This document shows positions 6,404 through 11,640 of a stretch of 11,640 bases of DNA, piece after piece. How positions within the stretch are numbered: the stretch's first letter is position 1; every line of letters starts with the position of its first letter. The translations under genes and the position numbers were made by a program. Origin of the DNA: JBLNBU01 sp050260215 (GTDB taxonomy: Bacteria; Pseudomonadota; Alphaproteobacteria; Rhodospirillales; Magnetospirillaceae); NCBI GenBank assembly GCA_050260215.1, contig JBLNBU010000037.1:1-11640 (forward strand). The letters run 5' to 3'. The notes under the pieces are model-generated. The model was not told the origin of the DNA, searched no databases, and was given only the letters and a program-made list of their open reading frames with translations.

Positions 6404-7239
6404 ACCAGCCCGTGGCTGGCGAACCAGGACTGCAGGCGAACCCAGCCGTCCTTGGCCGGCGCCTCGCGGTAGGACGGGCGGTAGTCGGCATGGAAGGCGT
6501 GCGGCGCGTCGGGATAGACGACGATGTCCGAGCCCGAGGTCCCGGCCTTCAAGCCCTGCTTCATGCGCTCGACGGTATCCAGCGGGATGCCGGTATCGGC
6601 GCCGCCGTAAAGGCCCAGCACCGGCACGCTCAGGCCGGCGGCAACGTCGATGGGGTGGCGGGGCGTGTTGGGGGTGGCCTCGCCCACCAGGCGGCCGTAC
6701 CAGGCCACCGCCGCCTTCAGGCGCGGGTTGTGGGCGGCGTACAGCCAGGCGATGCGGCCGCCCCAGCAATAGCCGGTGATGCCCATGCGGGCGGGATCGG
6801 CGCCGTTGGCCTCGGCCCAGCGCGCCGAGGCGTCAAGGTCGGCCAGCACCTGGGCGTCGGGGACCTTGGACACCAGGGTCGACAGCAGGGTCGGGATGTC
6901 GGGAATGGTCGACGGGTCGCCCTGGCGGAAATACAGCTCGGGGGCGACGGCCAGATAGCCCAGCTTGGCCAGGCGGCGGCAGATGTCGCGGATGTATTCG
7001 TGGACGCCGAAGATCTCCTGGACCACCAGGACCGCCGGGTGCGGCCCCTTGCCCGCCGGCATGGCGGCATAGCCGGGCATCTCGCCGGTGGTGGTGGGGA
7101 TCATGACCGTGCCGGCATGCAGGCCCTTGGCATCGGTGGCGATCGCCCCGGCGGCGGCCGGCCGGGTGGCCAGGGCATAGCCGGCGGCCAGGACGGCGCC
7201 CGAAACGAAGCGGCGGCGGTCGGGATCGTGATGGGTCAT
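6400..7239 (-). CDS. Tat-exported dienelactone hydrolase-family protein
   Basis: 279 residues. The start ATG 7239 has a good AAGAAGG site 9 bases upstream and puts a twin-arginine signal at the N-terminus: RRRFVSGAVLAAG at 8-20, with a likely cleavage after the Ala-rich AAAGA about 28-32. The rest is an alpha/beta hydrolase of the dienelactone hydrolase family: QEIFGVH (E75), the nucleophile C158 in GYCWGG, D215 in YGGADTGIP and H247 in APHAFH, forming the Cys-Asp-His triad typical of the family. Cytoplasmic relatives open dienelactones in chloroaromatic breakdown; exported members have poorly known ester or lactone substrates. No other aromatic-degradation gene is visible, so the substrate is unknown. 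It lies 70 bases downstream of the FlaF-like paralog pair on the same strand, and its stop overlaps the convergent membrane protein gene. Confidence 0.93.
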   Translation of the reverse strand: MTHHDPDRRRFVSGAVLAAGYALATRPAAAGAIATDAKGLHAGTVMIPTTTGEMPGYAAMPAGKGPHPAVLVVQEIFGVHEYIRDICRRLAKLGYLAVAPELYFRQGDPSTIPDIPTLLSTLVSKVPDAQVLADLDASARWAEANGADPARMGITGYCWGGRIAWLYAAHNPRLKAAVAWYGRLVGEATPNTPRHPIDVAAGLSVPVLGLYGGADTGIPLDTVERMKQGLKAGTSGSDIVVYPDAPHAFHADYRPSYREAPAKDGWVRLQSWFASHGLV

Positions 7240-7309
7240 GGCGGACGGCCTTCTTCGCGGTGAACGATCAACCCCGCGACCATATCGCCGCACGCGCCGG
7301 CTGTCGACC

Positions 7310-7732
7310 TCAGGCGGCGGCGGCCAGGGTGGCCATGCCCATGCGGCGGATGCTGTCGAGCAGCCAGTCCTCGAAGCCCAGCCGGGGATGGGCGGCGCGG
7401 TGGTCCTCCCAGTCGCGGATCAGGGCGCGCAGCGCGCCGCTGCTGGAATATTGCCCGGCCAGGATGCCGGCCAGCGCGCGGTTGATCAGGCCAAGCGAGC
7501 GGGGGTCGAGCGCCAGCGCCGCCTCGGCCCTGCCGCAGGCGGTGCGCATGCGCCCGCACTCCTCGTCCTCACCGGCCATTTCGGCGCAGGCGCGCACCAC
7601 CGCCCACAGGCGGCGGTTGAACTCGACCGCCTCGGCCGTCAGCTCGCGGGTGCTCAGCCTGAGAGCCCCGATCTCGAGCGCGACGGCCAAGGCCATGGCC
7701 TTGGGATGTCTGTTGCGAACCACCAGCGACAT
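7310..7732 (-). CDS. Small helical protein, FlaF-like, first-type tandem paralog
   Basis: 140 residues from ATG 7732, chosen over an in-frame start at 7774 because AAGGGAGG sits 6 bases ahead of it. Helical and soluble, with no signal peptide. It shares a full-length layout with the next gene upstream (7808-8317): MALAVALEIGALRL at 13-26, FNRRLWAVVRACAE at 38-51, LDPRSLGLINRALAGIL at 75-91, then GALRALIRDW and GFEDWLL at about 99-125. The NRRLW element and the DPRSLGLINRALAGIL segment recall FlaF, the alphaproteobacterial flagellin regulator, but the C-terminal FEDWLL part is not something I know from FlaF. It may be a motility regulator or an uncharacterised family. It ends 70 bases ahead of the hydrolase gene. 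Coding is strongly supported; function is inference. Confidence 0.85.
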   Translation of the reverse strand: MSLVVRNRHPKAMALAVALEIGALRLSTRELTAEAVEFNRRLWAVVRACAEMAGEDEECGRMRTACGRAEAALALDPRSLGLINRALAGILAGQYSSSGALRALIRDWEDHRAAHPRLGFEDWLLDSIRRMGMATLAAAA

Positions 7733-7738
7733 GGGGTT

Positions 7739-7746
7739 CCTCCCTT
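7739..7746 (-). promoter_or_regulatory. Strong ribosome binding site of the 7310-7732 gene
   Basis: AAGGGAGG on the minus strand, 6 bases before ATG 7732. The identical octamer precedes the paralog at 8317, supporting both starts. Confidence 0.75.
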
Positions 7747-7807
7747 GGGGTGCATGTCGCCTCAAGGATTCCATAGCTGCCCCTAAAGATGCATGGGCGC
7801 ATCCGAG

Positions 7808-8317
7808 TTACGCGCATTGTCCGCGTGAACAAGAAGGATCACCCCATGGGGTCGTTCCCGCTCCCCAAAGGTTTGCACCTGCGGGCGCCTGGCTATCCGA
7901 TTGGAAACGCCCGAGCAGCCACTCCTCGAACGAGTCGTGCCGGTCGTCGGCGGCCCACCGCCCCAGCAACGCCGCCCGTGCGCCCGCCATGGCCGACGGC
8001 CCCGCCAGGTGCTCGGCCAGGGACAGGCAGCGCCCGGCGATGAAGGCCAGGTCGCGCGGGTCGGGACAAGGGCGCGGGTCCAGCACCAGCATGGTGGCGA
8101 CATGGTCGGCGGTATCGCGCAGCAGCTCGCGGCGGTCGGGATCGGGGTGGGCTGGCGCCAAGCGGCGCACGGCCCGCCACAGGCGCAGGGTGTAGACGAC
8201 GGCTTGTTCCAGCTGGCGCGGCGAGCGGGCGCGGACCAGGCAGCGGGCCGTGGCGTCCAGGGCAACGGCGAGTTCGGCATCCAGCCGCCCGCCGGGGCGG
8301 TTCCAGATTGCGGTCAT
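7808..8317 (-). CDS. Small helical protein, FlaF-like, second tandem paralog
   Basis: 169 residues from ATG 8317, which has AAGGGAGG 5 bases upstream. It is a diverged paralog of the following gene (7310-7732): ELAVALDATARCLV at 15-28, YTLRLWRAVRRLA at 42-54, DPRDLAFIAGRCLSLAEHL at 86-104, GARAALLGRW at 112-121 and FEEWLLGRF at 130-138. The extra C-terminal tail (about 139-169) is Gly/Trp/Pro/Cys-rich and looks unstructured; its composition differs from the body, so a recent shift of the stop codon is possible. Like its partner it is soluble and faintly FlaF-like in the RLW and DPR-L-I segments. The 75-base gap between the pair and their shared ribosome site suggest one duplicated unit transcribed together. 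The upstream GNAT gene lies 160 bases away. Function unknown. Confidence 0.82.
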   Translation of the reverse strand: MTAIWNRPGGRLDAELAVALDATARCLVRARSPRQLEQAVVYTLRLWRAVRRLAPAHPDPDRRELLRDTADHVATMLVLDPRPCPDPRDLAFIAGRCLSLAEHLAGPSAMAGARAALLGRWAADDRHDSFEEWLLGRFQSDSQAPAGANLWGAGTTPWGDPSCSRGQCA

Positions 8318-8322
8318 GATAT

Positions 8323-8330
8323 CCTCCCTT
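8323..8330 (-). promoter_or_regulatory. Strong ribosome binding site of the 7808-8317 gene
   Basis: AAGGGAGG on the minus strand, 5 bases before ATG 8317; the same octamer as at the paralog. Confidence 0.75.
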
Positions 8331-8477
8331 TCCGGCCTTGTCGGACCGGTTTGGGGGAACCTTAGCCATGGCGCTCGTGCCTCGACCAGCCGGGCGATGG
8401 GCGTAGCGACCTGCGGGGTAGTCCATTGGCGGAAGGAGGGGTTGACGCCCCCGGAGCGCCGGGCGAGGGACGAAAAG

Positions 8478-9083
8478 TCAGGGAATATCCTCTGACTCGC
8501 CGGTGGGCGCGGGCGGCAACGGCGGCGCCTTGGCGCCGTCGGGCAGCGGGCGGTCGTCGGCCCCCAGCGGCCGGTGCATGATCACCACGTCGACCCAGCG
8601 GCCGAACTTCAGCCCGACGCCGCGCAGCACCCCTTCCTGGCGGAACCCCAGCGAGCGGTGCAGCGCGATCGAGCCCTGGTTGGCAGAATCGCCGATCACC
8701 CCGATCATCTGCCGATAGCCCAGCGCGGCGCAGCGGTCGATCAGGGCCGACAGCAGGGTGCGCCCGATACTGCGCCGCACCAGGAAGGGGGCGACGTAGA
8801 TGGAATCCTCGACGGTGTAGCGATAGGCCGAGCGCGAGCGGAACGGCCCGGCATAGCAATAGCCCAGCACCTCACCCCGGTCCTCGGCCACCAGATAAGG
8901 CAGCCCGCGGGCGGCAATGGCGGCGCGGCGCGCCTCCATCTCCTCGACCGTGGGCGGGGATTCCTCGAACGACGCGGCGGTGCGGGTGACGTAGAACGAA
9001 TAAATGGCCTGGATCGCCGCCATGTCGCCGGGAACCGCCGTCCGCACCTGGACGGCAAGCGGAGGATGCAGCTGGCTGTTCAT
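8478..9083 (-). CDS. GNAT-family N-acetyltransferase, phosphinothricin acetyltransferase-like
   Basis: 201 residues. It fits the Pat/MnaT-type branch of GNAT enzymes: VRTAVPGDMAAIQAIYSFYV at 13-32, TAASFEESPPT at 35-45, YAGPFRSRSAYRYTVEDSIYV at about 77-97, and GVIGDSANQGSIALHRSLGF at 128-147, followed by GVGLKFGRWVDVVIMHR. Relatives acetylate the amino group of phosphinothricin, methionine sulfoximine or methionine-like compounds with acetyl-CoA. The acetyl-CoA loop, QxxGxG in many relatives, reads RRSIGR at 103-108, with Ser105 where the first Gly is common. A Pro/Ala-rich tail follows from about 175. The start codon overlaps the stop of the amidohydrolase gene by 4 bases (ATGA), so the two are translationally coupled. 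Family firm; the true substrate is unknown. Confidence 0.93.
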   Translation of the reverse strand: MNSQLHPPLAVQVRTAVPGDMAAIQAIYSFYVTRTAASFEESPPTVEEMEARRAAIAARGLPYLVAEDRGEVLGYCYAGPFRSRSAYRYTVEDSIYVAPFLVRRSIGRTLLSALIDRCAALGYRQMIGVIGDSANQGSIALHRSLGFRQEGVLRGVGLKFGRWVDVVIMHRPLGADDRPLPDGAKAPPLPPAPTGESEDIP

Positions 9084-9967
9084 GCCGACTGCTGCTCGGC
9101 GGCGACCGCGGCCAGCGCCGCCACCACCTGCTCCAGGTCGGCGGCCAGGGGGGCAAAGCCGCTGATGGGCTGGTGGGTGGCCTCGTCCATGTACAGCGCC
9201 CGGTTGACCTCGATCTGCAGGGCATGGCTGCCCTGGCGCGGCTGGCCGTAGTGGCGCGTGGTGAAGCCGCCGGCATAAGGCGTGTTGCGCACCACCCGAT
9301 AACCCAGCCGCCGCAGGGTCTCCTCGGCGATCATGGTAAACAGCGGCGCGCAGGCGGCGCCGAAGCAGTCGCCCAGCACCACGTCGACCCGCGACAGCCC
9401 GTGGTCGCGGTCGGTCGGCCCGCCCACCGACGGCATGGAATGGCAGTCAACCACCAGCGACCAGCCGAAACGGCGCCTTGTGTCGTCGACCAGCCGGCGC
9501 AGGCGGTCGTGGTAGGGGCGATAATAACGGGCGATGCGCCGCTCGGCCTCGGCCGCCGGCAGCTTGGCGGCATAGATCTCGGCGCCGTTGGCCACCACCC
9601 GCGGGATGGTCCCCAGCCCCGCCACCACCCGCGCGCTGCGGCTGTTGACGTGGTCGGGCAGCGGGCCCGAGAACATGGTCGGGTCCAGCTCGTACGGCTC
9701 GCGGTTGGGGTCGCAGAAGGCGCGCGGAAACAGCGCGGCGATCAGGGGCGCACCGTGGCCGGGCGCGCAGGCGAACAGCTGGTCGACGAAGCTGTCCTCG
9801 GACCGGCGCAGCGCGTGGGCGTCGAGGCGCGAGGCGGCGACGAAGTCGGCCGGATAGTCGGTGCCCGAGTGCGGCGAGGCGAACACCAACGGGACCGTCT
9901 GCTCGGGCGGCAAGCGCACGGCGAGCACGTCGGTCTGTTCGGCGAATGCGGTCGGCACGGTGTCCAT
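9080..9967 (-). CDS. N-formylglutamate amidohydrolase-family protein
   Basis: 295 residues, the usual family length, cytoplasmic. Landmarks: SPHSGTDYP with H33, RRSEDSFVDQLF with E57-D58, FCDPNREPYELDP at about 84-96, VVDCHSMPSVGG with H176, TRHYGQP with H239 and ALQIEVNRALYM with E253; the His and Glu residues are the expected metal and catalytic groups. HutG-type members deformylate N-formylglutamate in histidine breakdown, but no other hut gene is nearby and many members of this family have unknown amide substrates. It overlaps the GNAT gene by 4 bases: one gene removes and the other adds an acyl group on an amine, which suggests a shared small-molecule pathway. The start ATG 9967 has only a weak site (GAAAGAG). 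A possible promoter lies at 10006-10035. Confidence 0.92.
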   Translation of the reverse strand: MDTVPTAFAEQTDVLAVRLPPEQTVPLVFASPHSGTDYPADFVAASRLDAHALRRSEDSFVDQLFACAPGHGAPLIAALFPRAFCDPNREPYELDPTMFSGPLPDHVNSRSARVVAGLGTIPRVVANGAEIYAAKLPAAEAERRIARYYRPYHDRLRRLVDDTRRRFGWSLVVDCHSMPSVGGPTDRDHGLSRVDVVLGDCFGAACAPLFTMIAEETLRRLGYRVVRNTPYAGGFTTRHYGQPRQGSHALQIEVNRALYMDEATHQPISGFAPLAADLEQVVAALAAVAAEQQSA

Positions 9968-10005
9968 GGCTCTTTCGCACTGTTCTAGCAGACGCGGGCG
10001 GCGCT

Positions 10006-10035
10006 GTCATATGCCACCTCGCCGCTCGTCCCCAA
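10006..10035 (-). promoter_or_regulatory. Possible promoter for the amidohydrolase-acetyltransferase pair
   Basis: On the minus strand TTGGGG (10030-10035) and TATGAC (10006-10011) are 18 bases apart and lie about 40 bases ahead of ATG 9967. It is divergent from the tRNA promoter. The match is moderate. Confidence 0.3.
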
Positions 10036-10077
10036 GTGGGAGTCATGCCCCCCCTGCACTGCCCATGCGGGAAGGGC

Positions 10078-10106
10078 TTGCAATGGCGAAAAAACGACGC
10101 TATAGA
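10078..10106 (+). promoter_or_regulatory. Sigma70-type promoter of the tRNA-Val gene
   Basis: TTGCAA (10078-10083), a 17-base spacer and TATAGA (10101-10106), followed by a start region about 45 bases ahead of the tRNA. This is the best promoter match in the window, as expected for a stable RNA gene. Confidence 0.75.
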
Positions 10107-10150
10107 CACGTCCCTCGACGCCGGACGGCCCAGCCGGACAGTGCGAAGAC

Positions 10151-10225
10151 GGGCGGTTAGCTCAGCGGGAGAGCACTACGTTGACATCGTAGGGGTCACT
10201 GGTTCAATCCCAGTACCGCCCACCA
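10151..10225 (+). tRNA. tRNA-Val (anticodon GAC)
   Basis: A full cloverleaf can be written: acceptor GGGCGGT/ACCGCCC, D arm GCTC...GAGC, anticodon stem CTACG/CGTAG with loop TTGACAT (anticodon GAC at 10183-10185), a 5-base variable region and the T arm ACTGG-TTCAATC-CCAGT. The discriminator is A 10222 and CCA is encoded (10223-10225). GAC reads the valine codons GUC and GUU. It has its own promoter and a strong hairpin terminator, so it is a single-gene transcript. No integrase or duplicated tRNA end is seen beside it. Confidence 0.97.
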
Positions 10226-10227
10226 TC

Positions 10228-10255
10228 GAAGCCCCCAGGGAAACCTGGGGGCTTC
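10228..10255 (+). terminator. Hairpin terminator after tRNA-Val
   Basis: A perfect 12-bp stem (GAAGCCCCCAGG, 10228-10239, with CCTGGGGGCTTC, 10244-10255) closes a GAAA tetraloop directly after the CCA end. The following GTCCGTTTC is only weakly T-rich. Confidence 0.8.
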
Positions 10256-10337
10256 GTCCGTTTCGGGGGGTGACTCCGCCCCTGCCCTTCGACACAACTT
10301 GTTTACATTTGCCCATGGCGCGGCCGTGCGGGATAGG

Positions 10338-10343
10338 TATACT
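10338..10343 (+). promoter_or_regulatory. Possible -10 element ahead of the second hemerythrin
   Basis: TATACT lies 29 bases ahead of ATG 10373, in a less GC-rich patch. No convincing -35 hexamer is found at the right distance, so another sigma factor or an activator would be needed. An AGGAG at 10344-10348 is too far from the start to serve it. Confidence 0.3.
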
Positions 10344-10372
10344 AGGAGATTGAACATTTTAACCTGTGATTG

Positions 10373-10816
10373 ATGAACCGCCAGACTACATCACCGCCCG
10401 GCTGGAGCGACGCCATGAGCGTCGGCGTTGCCGCCATGGACGAGCAGCACAAGGAGATGCTGTGGATCCTGGATGACGTCCAGCATGTGGGCGACGGGCC
10501 CGACGGCTTCGACCAGGTCATGGACGTGCTGTGGAAGCTGCACGCCTATATCGAGAAGCATTTCGTCGACGAGGAAGCGATGCTGGCCCAGACCGGCTTC
10601 CCCTTCCTGGACCTGCACCGCGAATCCCACAAGATCATCGCCATGCGCACCATGGACCTGGCCGAAACGGTCAACCCGGGGAATTTCCGCCAGGTCGCCC
10701 GCGAGATCCACGGCTTCCTGCAGGGCTGGCTGGTCCACCACATCGAGATCGAGGACGGCGAATACCGCTCGTTCCTGTCCGGGCACGGGCCCGCCCCGTC
10801 GCGCAGCCTGTTCTGA
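10373..10816 (+). CDS. Bacteriohemerythrin (second copy)
   Basis: 147 residues from ATG 10373 (TTG 10370 directly before is the alternative). All di-iron ligands are present: H26 (MDEQHKEM), H63 and E67 (HFVDEE), H82 and H86 (HRESH), H123 and D128 (HIEIED). The N-terminus has GWSDAMSVGV. It should be an O2-binding cytoplasmic protein. It clearly differs from the hemerythrin at 2043-2450 (short N-terminal extension, different inter-helix sequence), so it is not a recent duplicate. No strong ribosome site is visible before the start, so translation may be weak or controlled. Two small hydrophilic protein genes follow on the same strand after 70 bases and may be co-transcribed. Confidence 0.95.
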   Translation: MNRQTTSPPGWSDAMSVGVAAMDEQHKEMLWILDDVQHVGDGPDGFDQVMDVLWKLHAYIEKHFVDEEAMLAQTGFPFLDLHRESHKIIAMRTMDLAETVNPGNFRQVAREIHGFLQGWLVHHIEIEDGEYRSFLSGHGPAPSRSLF

Positions 10817-10886
10817 GCTGATCCATCCGGAACACCCGTCCAGTCCGCGTCGTTGTCCGAACAGGCACCACGACGAAAGGGCTCCC

Positions 10887-11075
10887 ATGGCACGCCACCA
10901 GCCACCCGTCCCGCCGGCGGGACGCAGCGACAAGGGGCCGGGCGGCGACGCCCAGGCCGACATCCGGGGCAAGGGCAAGGGGGCCGACGGCCCCCCTGAG
11001 AACCTGGCCGAGCAGGACCGCCAGGGCAACACCCGGCAGAACACCACCAATCAGGGCTATCAGCAGGACCGCTGA
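10887..11075 (+). CDS. Small hydrophilic protein, probably disordered
   Basis: 62 residues from ATG 10887, with GAAAGG 6 bases upstream. It is very rich in Gly, Asp, Gln, Asn, Lys and Arg, almost free of large hydrophobic residues, and without Cys, so it should be unfolded in solution. The C-terminal half (ENLAEQDRQGNTRQNTTNQG, then YQQDR) resembles a conserved ending I recall from small uncharacterised proteobacterial proteins (N-x-x-QNTTNQ-x). Such hydrophilic proteins are sometimes linked to stress, but no function is established here. It ends 2 bases before the next small gene, forming a tight pair downstream of the hemerythrin. Confidence 0.75.
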   Translation: MARHQPPVPPAGRSDKGPGGDAQADIRGKGKGADGPPENLAEQDRQGNTRQNTTNQGYQQDR

Positions 11076-11077
11076 CC

Positions 11078-11275
11078 ATGGCGCACAAGAAACCTTCGGG
11101 CCCCGACCGCTCGCATGGCGGCCCGGGCAGCAGCCACCAGGACGCCACCGACCCGCCGCGCCCGCGCGAGGCCTCTCCCCAGCCGGGCGAACCCACCAAC
11201 CGCGCGATCAGCAAGGTGTCGGGAGGCGGCGGCGAGCGCGACCGCCATCACAGCCACGACCCGGCGCGCAAATAG
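11078..11275 (+). CDS. Small hydrophilic protein, unknown function
   Basis: 65 residues from ATG 11078, which follows the stop of the previous gene by 2 bases; CAGGA inside the end of that gene may serve as ribosome site. It is Pro/Gly/Ser/His/Arg-rich (MAHKKPSGPDRSHGGPG at the start, GGGGERDRHHSHDPARK at the end) with no helix-forming hydrophobic core, so it is probably disordered. The His-rich end could bind metal, but this is only a suggestion. No family recognised. The adjacency to a second disordered protein gene and a G/C-rich third codon position support coding. It stops 3 bases before the convergent CZB gene. Confidence 0.65.
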   Translation: MAHKKPSGPDRSHGGPGSSHQDATDPPRPREASPQPGEPTNRAISKVSGGGGERDRHHSHDPARK

Positions 11276-11278
11276 CCC

Positions 11279-11640
11279 TCAAGCCGAGCGGATCGAGGTG
11301 GCGATCTCGTCGAGGATGGCAATGACCTCGTGCGAGGCCCGGTTCATCAACTCGATCTCGCCCATGTAGTCGGCCGAGCCCTGTTCGGCCAGCGTCAGCG
11401 CCCGGCGGCCATGGTCGTGGACGCGGGCGTGGGGCTCGTCCAGGCGGGCGAAGGCGGGATGGTTGACGATCTGCGGATCGGTCACCGAGGCCCGCCACTT
11501 GCCCAGGCGGCAGCCGCGGAAGTCCGACAGCCGGTCCGAAGTGGTGTCGTGGGGCTTCAAGATGGCGGCGCTGACCAACGTCTTGAATCGCCCGGGGTCG
11601 TTGTTGGCGGTCGGCAGGATCGGGGCGGCGGGGCCCACCC
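11279..11640 (-). CDS. CZB (zinc-binding) domain protein, C-terminal part, probably a chemoreceptor
   Basis: The frame is open at the right edge; about 120 C-terminal residues are visible, ending at TGA (11279-11281). They form a CZB domain: CRLGKW, then 27 residues after that Cys the PHARVH pair of His, followed by HGRRALTLAEQG and a last helix (MGEIELMNRASHEVIAIL). In CZB proteins one Cys and three His bind zinc, and the domain senses zinc or oxidants such as hypochlorite in chemoreceptors and diguanylate cyclases. The first His is less clear: KPHD lies only 13 residues before the Cys. The position after GKW, usually Tyr or another aromatic/aliphatic residue, is Arg. As the domain is C-terminal here, a soluble or membrane methyl-accepting chemotaxis protein is most likely, but the signalling part is outside the window. 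Confidence 0.85.
   Translation of the reverse strand, partial: VGPAAPILPTANNDPGRFKTLVSAAILKPHDTTSDRLSDFRGCRLGKWRASVTDPQIVNHPAFARLDEPHARVHDHGRRALTLAEQGSADYMGEIELMNRASHEVIAILDEIATSIRSA

Noticed and set aside
7260..8195. Plus-strand open frame (311 codons) opposite the tandem paralogs
   Set aside because: Ser/Arg/Ala-rich shadow; both minus-strand genes have strong ribosome sites and mutual similarity.
8318..8477. Possible gene or structured leader between the acetyltransferase and the paralog pair
   Set aside because: Only a 4-bp GGGG/CCCC hairpin and a frame continuing out of phase into the next gene were found; nothing with coding-like composition.
10084..10160. Short plus-strand frame MAKKRRYRHV... 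ahead of the tRNA
   Set aside because: It runs through the tRNA promoter and into the tRNA itself; the basic composition comes by chance from the A-rich spacer.
10151..10255. tRNA-Val as an integration (att) site of a mobile element
   Set aside because: No integrase, no repeated tRNA 3' end and no composition change beyond the terminator were seen in the window.

Overview
This GC-rich window reads like part of the chromosome of a motile alphaproteobacterium. The best guess is a Rhodospirillales/Magnetospirillum-like organism. The guess rests on the protein types (two bacteriohemerythrins, a CZB zinc-binding domain, FlaF-like small proteins, a Cache-PAS histidine kinase with an HD-GYP partner) and on codon composition; no 16S or other marker is present. 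I see no insertion sequence, CRISPR array, phage gene or plasmid function.

Left part (1-1440): the 3' end of an unrecognised protein, a GC-rich terminator-like hairpin, about 280 bases without a gene, and a LuxR/NarL-type response regulator (687-1382, +) with no kinase beside it.

Central minus-strand signalling block (5687 down to 1440): a membrane Cache-PAS histidine kinase overlaps an HD-GYP response regulator by 4 bases. A bacteriohemerythrin follows, then a small FlaF-like protein, then a short coding-like stretch with no good start. The simplest reading is a pathway from a periplasmic ligand to c-di-GMP hydrolysis, with an O2-binding protein encoded alongside, in a motile cell.

Middle (5688-9967): a divergent regulatory gap holds two inverted repeats, followed by a two-helix membrane protein of unknown function (+). 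On the minus strand there is an N-formylglutamate amidohydrolase-like gene overlapping a GNAT acetyltransferase gene, then two tandem paralogous small proteins (8317-7808 and 7732-7310) that look distantly FlaF-like, then a Tat-exported dienelactone hydrolase-like protein. The hydrolase and the membrane protein converge and share a CTAG at their stop codons.

Right part (10006-11640): a tRNA-Val(GAC) gene with a clear sigma70-type promoter and a strong hairpin terminator, a second bacteriohemerythrin, two tiny very hydrophilic proteins, and the C-terminal end of a CZB-domain protein (probably a chemoreceptor or other signalling protein) running off the right edge.

The common theme is sensing of oxygen, redox state or ligands, coupled to motility control. 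The most unusual items are the tandem FlaF-like paralogs with a shared C-terminal FE[DE]WLL motif, the kinase/HD-GYP/hemerythrin cluster, and the start-less coding fragment at 1440-1568.
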